Below are positions 33,835 to 43,077 of a DNA stretch of 64,000 nt, piece by piece. Source of the stretch: Kaistia defluvii (GTDB lineage Bacteria; Pseudomonadota; Alphaproteobacteria; Rhizobiales; Kaistiaceae). The first letter of the stretch is position 1. Each line of letters begins with the position of its first letter. The DNA lies in assembly GCF_040548815.1 (NCBI RefSeq), contig NZ_JBEPSM010000001.1, positions 682,001 to 746,000 on the forward strand, written 5' to 3'. A program made the position numbers and the translations under genes. The notes beneath the pieces are model-generated. The model worked only from the letters and a program-made list of their open reading frames with translations, was not told where the DNA came from and made no database searches.

Positions 33835-34671
33835 ATGTCGAGGATCGGGACTGCGGTGCGGGTCGCACAAGTTTCCCTGCTGGCGCTGCTCGCGCTCGGC
33901 GGTCAGGCCGTCGCGCAGGCGGCCGATGCCGGCCCCAAGGTCACCGACGCGCATTTCACGATCGCGCCCGGCTATCTGGAGCGAGCCGACGTGCCGAACA
34001 GCCTGATGCTGCTCGGGCCGCCGCCCGCCGCCGGCAGTGCGGCCTTGGCCCGGGACGAAGAGGCGCGCCGGGCGACGCTGGATCTGCGCGGCGCGGAACG
34101 TTGGAAGCTCGCTACTCAGGATGCGGATCTTGCTTTCCCGAAGCCGGCCGAAAATTTCTCGTGCGCCCTTGGCGTTCCGATCGATGAGGCGAATACGCCG
34201 CGTCTCTACGGCCTGATGGTCAAGCTGTTGTCGGACGCCGGCCTTTCGACCTATGGCGTCAAGAACAAGTACGAGCGGACCCGGCCCTTCGCCGTCCACA
34301 ACGAGGGAACCTGTACGCCGGACCAGGAGGCAATCCTGCGTGAGGACGGCTCCTATCCCTCCGGTCACACGGCCGCGGGCTGGGCTTGGGCGCTCGCGCT
34401 CTCCGAGATCGCGCCGGACCGCAGCAACGAGCTGCTGGCGCGCGGTATCGCCTTCGGGCAGAGCCGCGTGGTTTGCGATGCCCATTGGCAGAGCGACGTC
34501 GACGGCGGACGGATCATGGGGGCAGCCACGGTCGCCCGGCTGCATGCCGACCCTGTTTTCCTGGCGGATCTCAACGCCGCTCGCGGCGAGGTCGAGGCCG
34601 CGCGCGCCAAGAGCCTGAAGCCCGCACAGGATTGCGCGGCGGAAGCTGCCGCTCTCTCTCAGACGAAGTAA
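33835..34671 (+). CDS. Class A nonspecific acid phosphatase (PAP2 superfamily)
   Basis: A 278-residue exported phosphatase. The signal peptide is VSLLALLALGGQAVAQA. The PAP2 catalytic motifs KYERTRPF, SYPSGHT and SRVVCDAHWQSDVDGGR give the full K-x6-RP / PSGH / SRx5Hx3D set of class A acid phosphatases (PhoN/PhoC). They release phosphate from many organic phosphomonoesters in the periplasm. I start at ATG 33835, six nt after the AAGGG ribosome site; an in-frame ATG at 33829 abuts the site too closely. DUF3302 and HlyD genes follow, but 200 bp downstream. Confidence 0.92.
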   Translation: MSRIGTAVRVAQVSLLALLALGGQAVAQAADAGPKVTDAHFTIAPGYLERADVPNSLMLLGPPPAAGSAALARDEEARRATLDLRGAERWKLATQDADLAFPKPAENFSCALGVPIDEANTPRLYGLMVKLLSDAGLSTYGVKNKYERTRPFAVHNEGTCTPDQEAILREDGSYPSGHTAAGWAWALALSEIAPDRSNELLARGIAFGQSRVVCDAHWQSDVDGGRIMGAATVARLHADPVFLADLNAARGEVEAARAKSLKPAQDCAAEAAALSQTK

Positions 34672-34872
34672 TTCTGTCGTGGAGTTCCGCCTCGGCCTGA
34701 GGGCAGGGGCGGGACTTTTTTTGCCGGGACGCCCGGGATCCGGGCGGCTGGCTCCCCTTGGGGCGTGCGCGGCGCACGGGCCCGTGCGGCGGCGTCGCCA
34801 TCTGGCGGCTCGCTGAAGGCCGTTCAGAACCACTTCACCCAGAGCCCAGAGGCCATCTCGTTGGACGGAAAC

Positions 34873-35370
34873 ATGCATCCGGTTGCGGCAGAATACCTGC
34901 CATTCTTCATCACCGCGCCCGGGCAGAGCGATGTGCTCTTCAACGGGATGGCCATTTTCATGCTGGCGATCATCCTGGTCGTCGGCAATCTCTATTTCCA
35001 GCTCCACGCCATTCCCGAGCGCATGGCGCACCGGACCAATGTCGTCCAGATGCAGGTCGTCGCGGTCCTGGCGCTGATTTCCCTGTTCACGCACAACCAC
35101 CTTTTCTGGATCGCGGGCTTGTTGTTGGCGCTGGTTCGCATTCCCGATTTCTCGACGCCGATGGCATCGATCGCCGGGTCGCTCGAAAAGCTCGCGGGAC
35201 AACAGGCCGAACGCACGGAGCAATTGACTCTGGCCGCTGCCACGACGGGCGGCAACCCGCCAGTGACTGCCGCGCCATCATCCGATCGGCTGGCCGTCGA
35301 AGTCGCCCCGCTGGCGATGCCTGAGGCAGCCCAGCAGCGCCAGACGGCAGGAGAACCGAGCCATGTTTGA
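34873..35370 (+). CDS. DUF3302 inner-membrane protein (YibI/YiaW-like)
   Basis: A 165-residue protein with two membrane helices (residues ~20-45 and ~60-85) and the blocks FNGMAIFMLAIILVVGNLYF and RTNVVQMQVVAVLALISLFT. This matches DUF3302 proteins such as E. coli YibI/YiaW, which sit next to HlyD-type genes. A long hydrophilic Ala-rich tail follows. Start ATG 34873 is family-like. Its stop overlaps the next gene by 8 nt, so the pair is coupled. The family likely forms an inner-membrane partner for the adaptor. Confidence 0.83.
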   Translation: MHPVAAEYLPFFITAPGQSDVLFNGMAIFMLAIILVVGNLYFQLHAIPERMAHRTNVVQMQVVAVLALISLFTHNHLFWIAGLLLALVRIPDFSTPMASIAGSLEKLAGQQAERTEQLTLAAATTGGNPPVTAAPSSDRLAVEVAPLAMPEAAQQRQTAGEPSHV

Positions 35371-36598
35371 GCTGATGCTGTGCTCGATGCTGACGATCTT
35401 TCCCGACTATCTGTTTCGCCGCTACATCCAGAACAAGCAGATCGGTCGCGAGATCACCCTGTATTCCGTCTGGTATGAGCTGCGCTGGGGCATCAGCGCC
35501 TGCCTGATCCTGACGGTCTCGCTGATCACGCTGATCTTCTACTTCCATCCTTCGACCAAGAACGTCACGGCCGTTTTCCGCACGGTTTCGATCCTTCCCG
35601 AAAGCGGCGGTCGCGTGGCCAAGGTGTTTGTCGGCCTCAACCAGAAGGTCCAGGCCGGCGATCCGCTGTTCCAGCTCGATAGTTCAAAGCAGGAGGCGGC
35701 GTTTGAGGCCGCCCAGCGCCGGATCGCGGAGATCGATGCTCAGTTGATCGTGGCGAAGACGCAGCTGGCGGCCGCGGACGGTACGATCAAGCAGGCGGAA
35801 GATGCGTATCAGCAAGCGCTGGATGAACTGGATACAAAGCAGGAACTGATGCGGCGCAACGCGAACGTCGTCGCCACGCGCGAGATCCAGCGCCTGCAGG
35901 TCTCCGTCGATGGCCAGAAGGGTGCGGTCGATGCTGCCATGGCCAACAAGAAGACGCTGGAGGCGCAGATCTCCGAACTGCTGCCGGCCCAGCGAGCCAG
36001 CACCGAGGCCGCCCTGGCCCAGGCGCAGGTCGAACTCGACAAGACGCTGGTGCGCGCCGGCGTCGCCGGAACGCTGCAGCAATTCACGCTGCGGCCGGGT
36101 GACGTCGTCAATCCGATGCTGCGGCCGGCGGGCATTCTCGTGCCGGCCGAGGCCGGGCGGGTGGCGCTGGTCGCCGGCTTCGGCCAGATCGAGACGCAGG
36201 TCCTGAAGGTCGGGATGATCGCGGAGGCCACCTGCATCGGCAAACCCTTCACCATCATTCCCATGGTGGTGACGGAGGTGCAGGACGTCGTGGCTTCCGG
36301 CCAGTTCCGCCCGACGGATCAGTTGATCGACGTCCAGCAACTGGGTCAGCCCGGATCGATAACCGCCTATCTGGAGCCCCTCTATGCCGGCCAGCTGGAA
36401 GGCGTCCCACCCGGCGGAAGCTGCATCGCCAACGCCTACACCAACAATCGCGAGGCGCTGGAGGAAAAGGGCCTCGGCACCGGCCGCCGGCTCTTCCTCC
36501 ATGTGGTCGATACGGTGGGGCTGGTGCATGCCATGATCCTGCGCATGCAGGCGATCCTCCTGCCCGTCCAGACCCTGGTCCTCAGCGGGGGACACTGA
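35363..36598 (+). CDS. HlyD-family membrane fusion protein (YibH/YiaV-like)
   Basis: A 411-residue adaptor. One transmembrane helix (about residues 35-60) precedes a periplasmic part with a biotinyl-lipoyl-like segment (ESGGRVAKVFVGLNQKVQAGD), a long coiled coil (residues ~105-205) and a second lipoyl half (VRAGVAGTLQQFTLRPGD). It is the YibH/YiaV type, paired with a DUF3302 protein, as in E. coli. No ABC, RND or MFS exporter and no TolC gene are adjacent, so its partner pump is not evident. A perfect terminator follows at 36649. Confidence 0.88.
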   Translation: MFELMLCSMLTIFPDYLFRRYIQNKQIGREITLYSVWYELRWGISACLILTVSLITLIFYFHPSTKNVTAVFRTVSILPESGGRVAKVFVGLNQKVQAGDPLFQLDSSKQEAAFEAAQRRIAEIDAQLIVAKTQLAAADGTIKQAEDAYQQALDELDTKQELMRRNANVVATREIQRLQVSVDGQKGAVDAAMANKKTLEAQISELLPAQRASTEAALAQAQVELDKTLVRAGVAGTLQQFTLRPGDVVNPMLRPAGILVPAEAGRVALVAGFGQIETQVLKVGMIAEATCIGKPFTIIPMVVTEVQDVVASGQFRPTDQLIDVQQLGQPGSITAYLEPLYAGQLEGVPPGGSCIANAYTNNREALEEKGLGTGRRLFLHVVDTVGLVHAMILRMQAILLPVQTLVLSGGH

Positions 36599-36973
36599 AC
36601 TCTGCCAGCTGCGGCGCGGCTGGCGTCGGTTTCCATAAGTCCCCGAACGGCTCGAGCGCCACGCCATCCTATGGCGGCGGCGCTCGAGCCTTTTTGGGCT
36701 TGTATGGGACGTAGATGGGATGGCGCCCCGTGCAGCGTGCCCAATCCACTGCCGCGAGAGCGGGGATTGGAAAGAGGACTGACAGGTCCATCAATTCGGC
36801 CTCAGCCGGCGTAGCGGATAGCGTTTCTTTTCTGTTGGGTGCAGAATCTTAGCGCCGGGTTGAAGCGGGAGCCCTTCAGCGACGCCGGTTGAAGCGCCGT
36901 TCCTGCCAAGCGTGCGCCGGGCGCGCGACGTTGCGAAAGCGGTTCTGACGATCCTGCGGTGGAGATGCACAGC
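36599..36973. other. Gap after the HlyD gene
   Basis: 375 bp. It holds the terminator at 36649-36695. The remaining ~280 bp shows nothing I recognise; there is no ORF with coding character, and the promoter of the DHFR-like gene must lie near its right end. Confidence 0.5.
36649..36695 (+). terminator. Rho-independent terminator of the DUF3302-HlyD operon
   Basis: A perfect 12-bp stem GGCTCGAGCGCC (36649-36660) with its complement at 36679-36690, closed by a loop that itself folds (GCCATCCTATGGC), followed by TTTTT. Confidence 0.9.
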
Positions 36974-37504
36974 ATGGCCAAGCTCGTCTTTGGAATGAAC
37001 CAGTCTCTGGACGGCTATGTCGACCACGAGAAGATGTCGACAGGTCCAGTGCTGTTTCGCCACTGGGTCGAGCAGGTCGGCAGCTTGACCGGCAGCCTCT
37101 ATGGTCGGCGGGTCTACGAACTCATGCGCTATTGGGACGAGGACCGTCCGGAGTGGAGCGCGGATGAGAAGGCGTTTGCGCAAGCCTGGCGGCGGCAGCC
37201 CAAATGGGTCGTGTCGCGCTCGCTGAAATCGGTCGGTCCCAACGCTACCCTGGTCGGAGCGGATTTCGAGACAGCCGTGCGGGATTTGAAGTCAGGGCCA
37301 GTGGGGGAGGTTGCGGTTGCCGGCCCGGAACTAGCGGGAAGTCTCACCACTCTCGGTCTCATTGACGAGTATCGGCTCTACCTGCATCCCGTCGTGCTCG
37401 GTGGCGGCAAGCCATTCTTCGTGGGACCACGGTCGCCGCTTCGCCTGATTTCCACCGATCCGGTCGGCGAGGGCGTCATCCGTCTGACGTATGTTCCGGC
37501 CTAG
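36974..37504 (+). CDS. Dihydrofolate reductase-like protein (RibD C-terminal type)
   Basis: A 176-residue single-domain protein from ATG 36974, with GGAG 9 nt upstream. It begins MAKLVFGMNQSLDGYVDHEK, the signature of small DHFR/RibD_C-like proteins, with GRRVYELM and a C-terminal LHPVVLGGGKPFF. Family members are NADPH-dependent reductases of unknown substrate and rarely supply cellular DHFR. It has its own transcription unit. The start at 36959 (GTG) is less likely. Confidence 0.82.
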   Translation: MAKLVFGMNQSLDGYVDHEKMSTGPVLFRHWVEQVGSLTGSLYGRRVYELMRYWDEDRPEWSADEKAFAQAWRRQPKWVVSRSLKSVGPNATLVGADFETAVRDLKSGPVGEVAVAGPELAGSLTTLGLIDEYRLYLHPVVLGGGKPFFVGPRSPLRLISTDPVGEGVIRLTYVPA

Positions 37505-37677
37505 CTGGGCGACAGGTTTCAGGGTCTGTGCCGCGCCCTGGAACATCGGCCGCGCGCGCCATACCCGTTTTGATTGTCCTGTTGCGCCGCCCATCTTGCG
37601 GGTGTCCGGGATCGGCATGGTATGAGTGAGGCGTCAATCAACGAAGCGCGGCGGCAGCAGCCGTCCGAGAGGAGACC

Positions 37678-39024
37678 ATGCCCAGTTCCGATGGCAGTAG
37701 TATCTTTGATTTCGCAGGGATACTTGCTGTACTGCTTCTTGTTGCCGCGAACGGCTTTTTCGTTGCCGCGGAGTTCGCCCTCGTCGCCGTCCGCCGTAGC
37801 CGCGTCACGGAACTCGTGGCGGCCGGGCGGACCAATGCGCTGGCACTGAAGCGCGCCGTCGATCATCTCGACGCCTATCTCGCGGCGACGCAACTCGGCA
37901 TCACCATCTCGTCGCTCGCGCTGGGCTGGGTCGGAGAGCCGGCGCTGGCGCATCTGATCGAGCCCTGGCTGGCTATGCTTCCGGGCAATATCGCCACTGC
38001 GGCGTCGCATACGATTGCCGTCGTAATCTCCTTCGTCATCATCACTGCGCTGCATATCGTTTTGGGCGAACTCGCGCCGAAGAGCCTGGCTCTGCAGCGC
38101 AGCGAAACGACGGCGCTCTGGGTGGTTCGGCCGCTCAGCGTCTTCCTGTTCGTCTTGCGGCCGGCGATCCTATCGCTCAACGGCCTCGGCAATCTCGTCC
38201 TGCGCCTGTGCGGCTTGCGGCCGGGCGCCGGCGAGGAATCGCTTCATTCGCCGGAGGAACTGAAGCTGCTGATCGCGGCCAGCCAGGAAGGCGGACTGCT
38301 CAACTATTCGCAGCAGGAAGTGGTCGAGCGCGTCTTCAACATCGGCGACCGGCGCATTGCCGACATCATGACACCGCGCCTCGAGATCGATTGGGTCGAT
38401 TCCGAGGATAGTCCCGAGGAAATCCTGCGGGGCATCGGCGAATCTCGCCATGAGCAACTCCTGGTCGCGCGCGGAAGCATCGACGAGCCCATCGGCATGA
38501 TCCTGAAGAAGGATCTCTTGGGCCAGGTTCTGGAAGGCAAGCCGATCGATCCGCTCGCCGTGCTTCGCCAGCCCATGGTGGTGCACGAGGCGACGCCGAT
38601 CTTCCGCGTGCTCGACCAGTTCAAGAAGGCGCCGGTCCGCCTGGCGATCATCGTCGACGAATATGGCAGCATGGACGGTATTGTCACCCAGACGGATCTC
38701 CTAGAGGCGATCGCCGGCGACCTGCCCAGCGCCGAAGGCGAGGATCCCGATGTAGTCCAGCGCGATGACGGTTCCCTGCTGCTCGATGGCATGATGCCGG
38801 CGCATGCGGCCTTCGACCGGCTGGGATTTCGGCTGCGGTCGGCGGATGGGGCGTTCCATACCATCGCCGGGTTCGCCCTGGCCCAGCTTGGCCATATCCC
38901 GAAGGTTGGCGAGCGCTTCGACTATGAAGACTGGCGCTTCGAGATCGTCGATATGGACGGCCGGCGGATTGACAAGCTGCTCGTGCAGCCGGTGCCTTCG
39001 GCGACTGGGGTCTCTGAAGACTAA
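37678..39024 (+). CDS. CNNM/CorC-type transporter-associated protein (hemolysin family)
   Basis: A 448-residue membrane protein. Residues 1-200 form the DUF21/CNNM transmembrane domain (GFFVAAEFALVAVRRSRV with the conserved Glu), residues ~210-330 a pair of CBS domains (RIADIMTPRLEIDWV), and residues ~350-435 the CorC_HlyC domain. CNNM proteins export magnesium or cobalt. GAGAGGAG precedes ATG 37678. The name hemolysin is historic and should not be read as toxicity. Confidence 0.9.
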   Translation: MPSSDGSSIFDFAGILAVLLLVAANGFFVAAEFALVAVRRSRVTELVAAGRTNALALKRAVDHLDAYLAATQLGITISSLALGWVGEPALAHLIEPWLAMLPGNIATAASHTIAVVISFVIITALHIVLGELAPKSLALQRSETTALWVVRPLSVFLFVLRPAILSLNGLGNLVLRLCGLRPGAGEESLHSPEELKLLIAASQEGGLLNYSQQEVVERVFNIGDRRIADIMTPRLEIDWVDSEDSPEEILRGIGESRHEQLLVARGSIDEPIGMILKKDLLGQVLEGKPIDPLAVLRQPMVVHEATPIFRVLDQFKKAPVRLAIIVDEYGSMDGIVTQTDLLEAIAGDLPSAEGEDPDVVQRDDGSLLLDGMMPAHAAFDRLGFRLRSADGAFHTIAGFALAQLGHIPKVGERFDYEDWRFEIVDMDGRRIDKLLVQPVPSATGVSED

Positions 39025-39603
39025 GAAGCTCGAACGAGCCGGCCCCGGTCGCGCCGAGAAGGCGCGACCGTCACAGGGTCAGGCGTTTCGGCTGTTCACG
39101 GCGCGCGGATAGCCAGAGCCGATACCATCAAGGCGGTATGCCTGCCATTTCGCCTTGACCCCACGCCCCCCACGCGTAGCGGACCCGGGCTATCAGGCGC
39201 CTGGATCCGCACATGCGGGTCTCGATAGCGCGCCACCGCAGCTCCGCCCGAATCTCCAGCATGGTTCCGGTTGGCCCCGATAGCATCAAGCACGGCAGGC
39301 TTACTTTCGGGGCGGGCTTCGCTGTGCCTCTCTCCACTTTTTTGACAGCGTTTTCACAGCAACGCAGCGCTTTACCTAGACGTAATGGTCGGCAAAAATC
39401 TCGATCATTCAGATGTTTCGAAGCCGATAAGTTCTGATGGCTTATTATATTATGTCCTCACCATATATTCCTTTACGCGAGATTCCCCTACGTGATGCAA
39501 CGCTGCAACAGCCAGCGCGGCTGGGATCGGCTAGACGATGAAGCCATACGGGGCAGTACCACGACCTGGTTTGGGTGAAATCTTAGGAGCGAAGGGCTCA
39601 GCA
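39025..39603. promoter_or_regulatory. Upstream region of the first porin
   Basis: 579 bp. It starts with a hairpin GGTCGCGCC-GAGAA-GGCGCGACC (39047-39069) that may end the CorC transcript, although no U tract follows. The middle is unremarkable. The right part, about 39400-39500, is AT-rich (GGCTTATTATATTATGTCC) and probably holds the porin promoter. Its 5' leader is about 100 nt, typical of outer-membrane protein messages that are targets of small RNAs. Confidence 0.5.
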
Positions 39604-40350
39604 ATGAAATTCGCAATTCGTAGTCTTACGGTGGCTTCGATCTTGGCAATGGGGGGCGTTGCTGCTCACGCTGCGGATCTTACTTACGAGCCGGCGCCCG
39701 TCGCTGCGGCTCCGGAAGTGTTCAACTGGACCGGCTTCTATGTCGGTGTCCATGGCGGCGTCGCCGCCGGCGACTTCAAGTATCCGCTCAACGTTAGCAG
39801 CGATGGTCAGAACTTTATCAATGGCGACCTGAAGCAGGATGCCAGCGGCGGCTTTGGCGGCGCCCAGATCGGCTACAACTGGCAGTTCAATCCCAATTGG
39901 GTCATCGGTGTCGAGGCGGACATCGCTGCAGCCTCCTATGAGGGCAAGCTTTCGGGCAACATCAACGGTTTTGGTGGCAACGTAAACTTTGAGGCCGGTT
40001 CTGAGGTCGAATGGTTCGGCACGGTTCGGGGTCGCATCGGCTACGCCCTCGATAACCTGCTGCTCTACGGCACGGGTGGTTTCGCCTATGGTGACGTGAA
40101 GTCTGAGATTTCGGCAAATCTCGGCGGTGGCGGGTTCAATGCTTCCACGTCCGACACGCAGTATGGTTGGACCGCGGGTGCCGGTTTTGAATACGGCATC
40201 ACCAAGAACATCACGCTCAAGACCGAATATCTGTATGTCGATCTTGGCAGCCAGAACATCATCGACCAGAATTTCGACGGTGCGCGTCTCACGGTGGACG
40301 CCGACACGCACTTCCACACGCTCAAGGCCGGCCTGAACTACAAGTTCTAA
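39604..40350 (+). CDS. Outer-membrane beta-barrel protein (Omp25/Omp31-type)
   Basis: A 248-residue porin-like protein. A signal peptide (ILAMGGVAAHAAD, cleaved near residue 23) is followed by a barrel of eight or so strands with alternating residues. It has FNWTGFYVGVHGGVAAGDFK, the hallmark opening of rhizobial/Brucella Omp25/Omp31/RopB proteins, and ends in NYKF, a terminal Phe for BAM recognition. It forms an abundant structural outer-membrane barrel. A strong terminator follows; upstream AAGGG is 7 nt before ATG. A second member is encoded at 56868. Confidence 0.92.
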   Translation: MKFAIRSLTVASILAMGGVAAHAADLTYEPAPVAAAPEVFNWTGFYVGVHGGVAAGDFKYPLNVSSDGQNFINGDLKQDASGGFGGAQIGYNWQFNPNWVIGVEADIAAASYEGKLSGNINGFGGNVNFEAGSEVEWFGTVRGRIGYALDNLLLYGTGGFAYGDVKSEISANLGGGGFNASTSDTQYGWTAGAGFEYGITKNITLKTEYLYVDLGSQNIIDQNFDGARLTVDADTHFHTLKAGLNYKF

Positions 40351-40372
40351 GCCTTAGGTCTGCGACACTACG

Positions 40373-40397
40373 GGGCGGCCTTCGGGCCGCCCTTTTT
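40373..40397 (+). terminator. Rho-independent terminator of the first porin
   Basis: Perfect GGGCGGCC-TTCG-GGCCGCCC hairpin followed by TTTTT, 22 nt after the stop. The UUCG tetraloop makes it very stable. Confidence 0.92.
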
Positions 40398-40498
40398 GTT
40401 GCCCGCCCATGTGTCGCTCCGCCGATGGGGGCGGGGCGGGCCGTCAGGCAACCAAACTCCTTTGCCCGCGTTTTCTCCGCGAACCAAAGGAGGCCCAG

Positions 40499-41002
40499 AT
40501 GGCTCATGAAGAAGATCACGGCAAGTCGCTCGCGGAAATCGAAGCGCGGGCCTGGGAACTGACAGAGAAGATCCAGTTTGCGCTGTTCAGCACCTGGACC
40601 GGCGAGAAGCTGGAGCAGTGGCCGCTGACCGCCCATGTCGACAAGGAGGCCCGCGCCTTCTACTTCCTGGTCGATAAGGGAGCAGCCCGCTACAACCACA
40701 TTGAGACCTATCCCGACGTGATGCTCGGCTTCTCGGATTCGCCCGGCGGCAAGTATGTCGTGATCAACGGCAAGGCCGAGCTCAGCAATGATCGCGCCAA
40801 GATCAAGGAGCTTTGGTCGCCCTTCGCCAAGGCCTGGTGGGATTCGGCCGACGATCCGGCCATTCGGTTGCTGACGGTCACGCCCTATCGGGGCGAGGTC
40901 TGGGATTCGCCGAACAAGCTGGTTTCGGCAGCGATCATGCTGACGGCAGCCGTAACCGGCGCCAAGCCGGCGGTTGGCGAGCATGGCGCGGTGCGGATGT
41001 AG
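40499..41002 (+). CDS. Pyridoxamine 5'-phosphate oxidase-fold protein (general stress protein 26-like)
   Basis: A 167-residue protein with a split-barrel flavin-binding fold: IQFALFSTWTGEKLEQWPLT, AFYFLVDKGAARYNHIETYP and FAKAWWD. The motif set matches the pyridox_oxase_2 (general stress protein) group that binds FMN, F420 or haem but is not PdxH. Perfect AAAGGAGG lies before ATG 40499. Single gene, convergent with the GGDEF/EAL gene. Confidence 0.85.
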   Translation: MAHEEDHGKSLAEIEARAWELTEKIQFALFSTWTGEKLEQWPLTAHVDKEARAFYFLVDKGAARYNHIETYPDVMLGFSDSPGGKYVVINGKAELSNDRAKIKELWSPFAKAWWDSADDPAIRLLTVTPYRGEVWDSPNKLVSAAIMLTAAVTGAKPAVGEHGAVRM

Positions 41003-41134
41003 CCATCCGCCTCTCATCCACGTTCAAGGATTGTTGTGCGCGTTTGGACCTGAATGCCGGCCAGCGCGAGCGTTGCGTGCGCCGCAAGCCCAAGAGCTCC
41101 CGGGCGGCTTGTGGGTTGAAGGGCCCTGACTTCG

Positions 41135-42646
41135 CTAGGAGGCGAGGGCTATTGGTTCGGCGCGTTCGCGGAGCCAGATGCCCGTTTCCGCGGCCGAGAT
41201 CGGCCTGCCGAACAGGTAGCCCTGGCCGATATCGCACCCCAGTTCGCGCAGCGTGGCAAGGATCTCCGGCGCCTCGATGCCCTCGGCGGTGGTCGCAAGG
41301 TCGAAGGTCGTCGCCAGTTGCATGATGGCGCGCACGATCCGCCAGCCCTCGTCGTTCAGCCGGGCGCGCTCGACGAAATCGCGGTCGATCTTCAACCGGT
41401 CGACGGGCAGGTCGCTGAGGTGGCGCAGGCTTGAGTAACCGGTGCCAAAATCGTCGAGGGCGACCGAAACTCCGACATTTCGAAGCGTGGTAAGGATCAG
41501 TCGCGCCGCCGACACTTCGTCGACGAGCGCGTTCTCGGTTATTTCCAGTTCCAGACGAGCGGGCGCGAAATTCTCGCGGGCGAGGATATCGAGGATCCGC
41601 GCGGCCATCTGGGGTTCGGCGAATTGCGTCGGCGAGATATTGACCGAGAGCCGAAGGTCCGAGGGCCAGGCGCGGGCGTCATGGCAGGCGCGAACCAGCA
41701 GCTTGTCGAAGAGTTCGCCGATCCGCCCGACCTCCTCGGCAAGCGGGATGAAATCGGCCGGCGCGATGATGCCGCGTGTCGGGTGATCCCAGCGGGCCAG
41801 CACCTCGAAGCCGATCAGGCGGTCATCGTCCAGCGCAATCAGCGGCTGGTAATAGGGGACGATCTCGCCCGCATCCAGAGCGCGATGAAAATCCGTCTGG
41901 AGCGCCTGGCGATACTCGACTTCTTCGTCGATCCAGACCGCGAGTCCGCGCGCTTTGCTGCGGGCGATCCGCTTGTCGCGATAGAGCGCGACGTCGGCGG
42001 CGCGCAGCAGCGCCTCGGCGTTGATGTCTTTCCGCTCGGAGATCGCCAGTCCGACCGAGGCGCTTACCTCGATGCTGCCATTGGGGATCTCGATCGGGCT
42101 GCTCAGCCATTCCTGCATGCGTCGGCGGAATGACTCGGCGTCGCCCCAGGCGCCGCCTTGGGCGAGGATCGCGAACTCATCGCTGCCGAGGCGCGCAACC
42201 GCCGTGGCGTCCTTGGCCAGTTGGGCAAAGCGCTTGCCCACCTCCGCCAGCACGCGGTCGCCGGCGGCGTGGCCGTGCGTGTCGTTGACGGCCTTGAAAC
42301 GATCCAGGTCCATCAGGAAGACCGCCGCGGCGGAGCCGCCGTCGCGCCAGCATGCCAGCGCGCCGTCGGTCGCGCGCACGAAGGCGCTGCGCGTCAGCAG
42401 GCCGGTGAGGGGATCGCTGGTATGCGCTGTGCTGAGTTCCTGCTGCTTGGCGAGGGAGAGTTGGAGTGCGGAACGCAGGCGCGTCAGATTTCGGTACAGG
42501 TAAAATCCCGCGAGGGCGTAGAGGGACAATCCTGAGGCGATAAACATATGGGCAATACTTGCGGTAACGCCAAATGGTGCCGCAAAAATGCCCAAGATAC
42601 CCAATAAAAAGGTAATCGAACCAAGAAAAACGATACCGGTCAACAT
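41135..42646 (-). CDS. GGDEF-EAL protein (cyclic-di-GMP turnover)
   Basis: A 503-residue inner-membrane protein. Two transmembrane helices (residues ~3-25 and ~32-52) lead to a GGDEF domain with ARLGSDEFAIL (GSDEF at 154-158, the first Gly pair reduced to GS) and an EAL domain with FEVLARWDHP (EVLAR at 281-285). The EAL catalytic residues Asn (SVNISPTQF), Glu (EITENAL), Asp-Asp (LDDFGTG), Lys (LKIDRDFV) and Glu (AEGIE) are all present, so phosphodiesterase activity is likely; cyclase activity may be weak. It lowers c-di-GMP, favouring motility over biofilm. No partner is nearby. Confidence 0.9.
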   Translation of the reverse strand: MLTGIVFLGSITFLLGILGIFAAPFGVTASIAHMFIASGLSLYALAGFYLYRNLTRLRSALQLSLAKQQELSTAHTSDPLTGLLTRSAFVRATDGALACWRDGGSAAAVFLMDLDRFKAVNDTHGHAAGDRVLAEVGKRFAQLAKDATAVARLGSDEFAILAQGGAWGDAESFRRRMQEWLSSPIEIPNGSIEVSASVGLAISERKDINAEALLRAADVALYRDKRIARSKARGLAVWIDEEVEYRQALQTDFHRALDAGEIVPYYQPLIALDDDRLIGFEVLARWDHPTRGIIAPADFIPLAEEVGRIGELFDKLLVRACHDARAWPSDLRLSVNISPTQFAEPQMAARILDILARENFAPARLELEITENALVDEVSAARLILTTLRNVGVSVALDDFGTGYSSLRHLSDLPVDRLKIDRDFVERARLNDEGWRIVRAIMQLATTFDLATTAEGIEAPEILATLRELGCDIGQGYLFGRPISAAETGIWLRERAEPIALAS

Positions 42647-42997
42647 GACTACTGCCTAATGCGCCCTCGATCTGTCATGCAGAAGCAGCATACCGATAAC
42701 TCGATATAATTGCCGCGCAACGCAGTCCGACCTGCTCACAGGGTCACGGATAACATGCGCTCAAGTCAATAGAAGAATGGGTAAGCTGGAAAAACACCAG
42801 ACTCGAAACCCGCTCCCGAAGTAATTCCGATTTCTATATTGACGCAACGTAAGGTTGGCTTTTGGGCGCCTGATTGGCCTGGCGTGCAGGCCCTGCTCCT
42901 CTGGATGCCCGTATTGAGGCCTCGTTTTGCGTCAAGATGGTTGAATCAAGGCCTCTCCGACATCTTAAGGATGTTTCCGTCGGTCTCTCCTGTGGCC
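42647..42997. other. Gap between GGDEF-EAL and efp genes
   Basis: 350 bp without a gene I can support. It holds the promoter of the GGDEF-EAL gene (minus strand) near 42650-42740, where the sequence is relatively AT-rich (CGATATAATTGCC). The rest shows nothing I recognise. Confidence 0.45.
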
Positions 42998-43034
42998 AAA
43001 AGAAAACGGCGCCGGGCGATGGCCCGACGCCGTT
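42998..43034 (-). terminator. Rho-independent terminator of efp
   Basis: AACGGCGCCGGGC (43005-43017) pairs with GCCCGACGCCGTT (43022-43034), with one mismatch. The minus strand continues into TTTTCTTTTGG. It lies about 45 nt after the efp stop. Confidence 0.88.
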
Positions 43035-43077
43035 GAATGAGGGTGGTGCGACGTCCGAAGGATCGTGCCCGCCTTAC

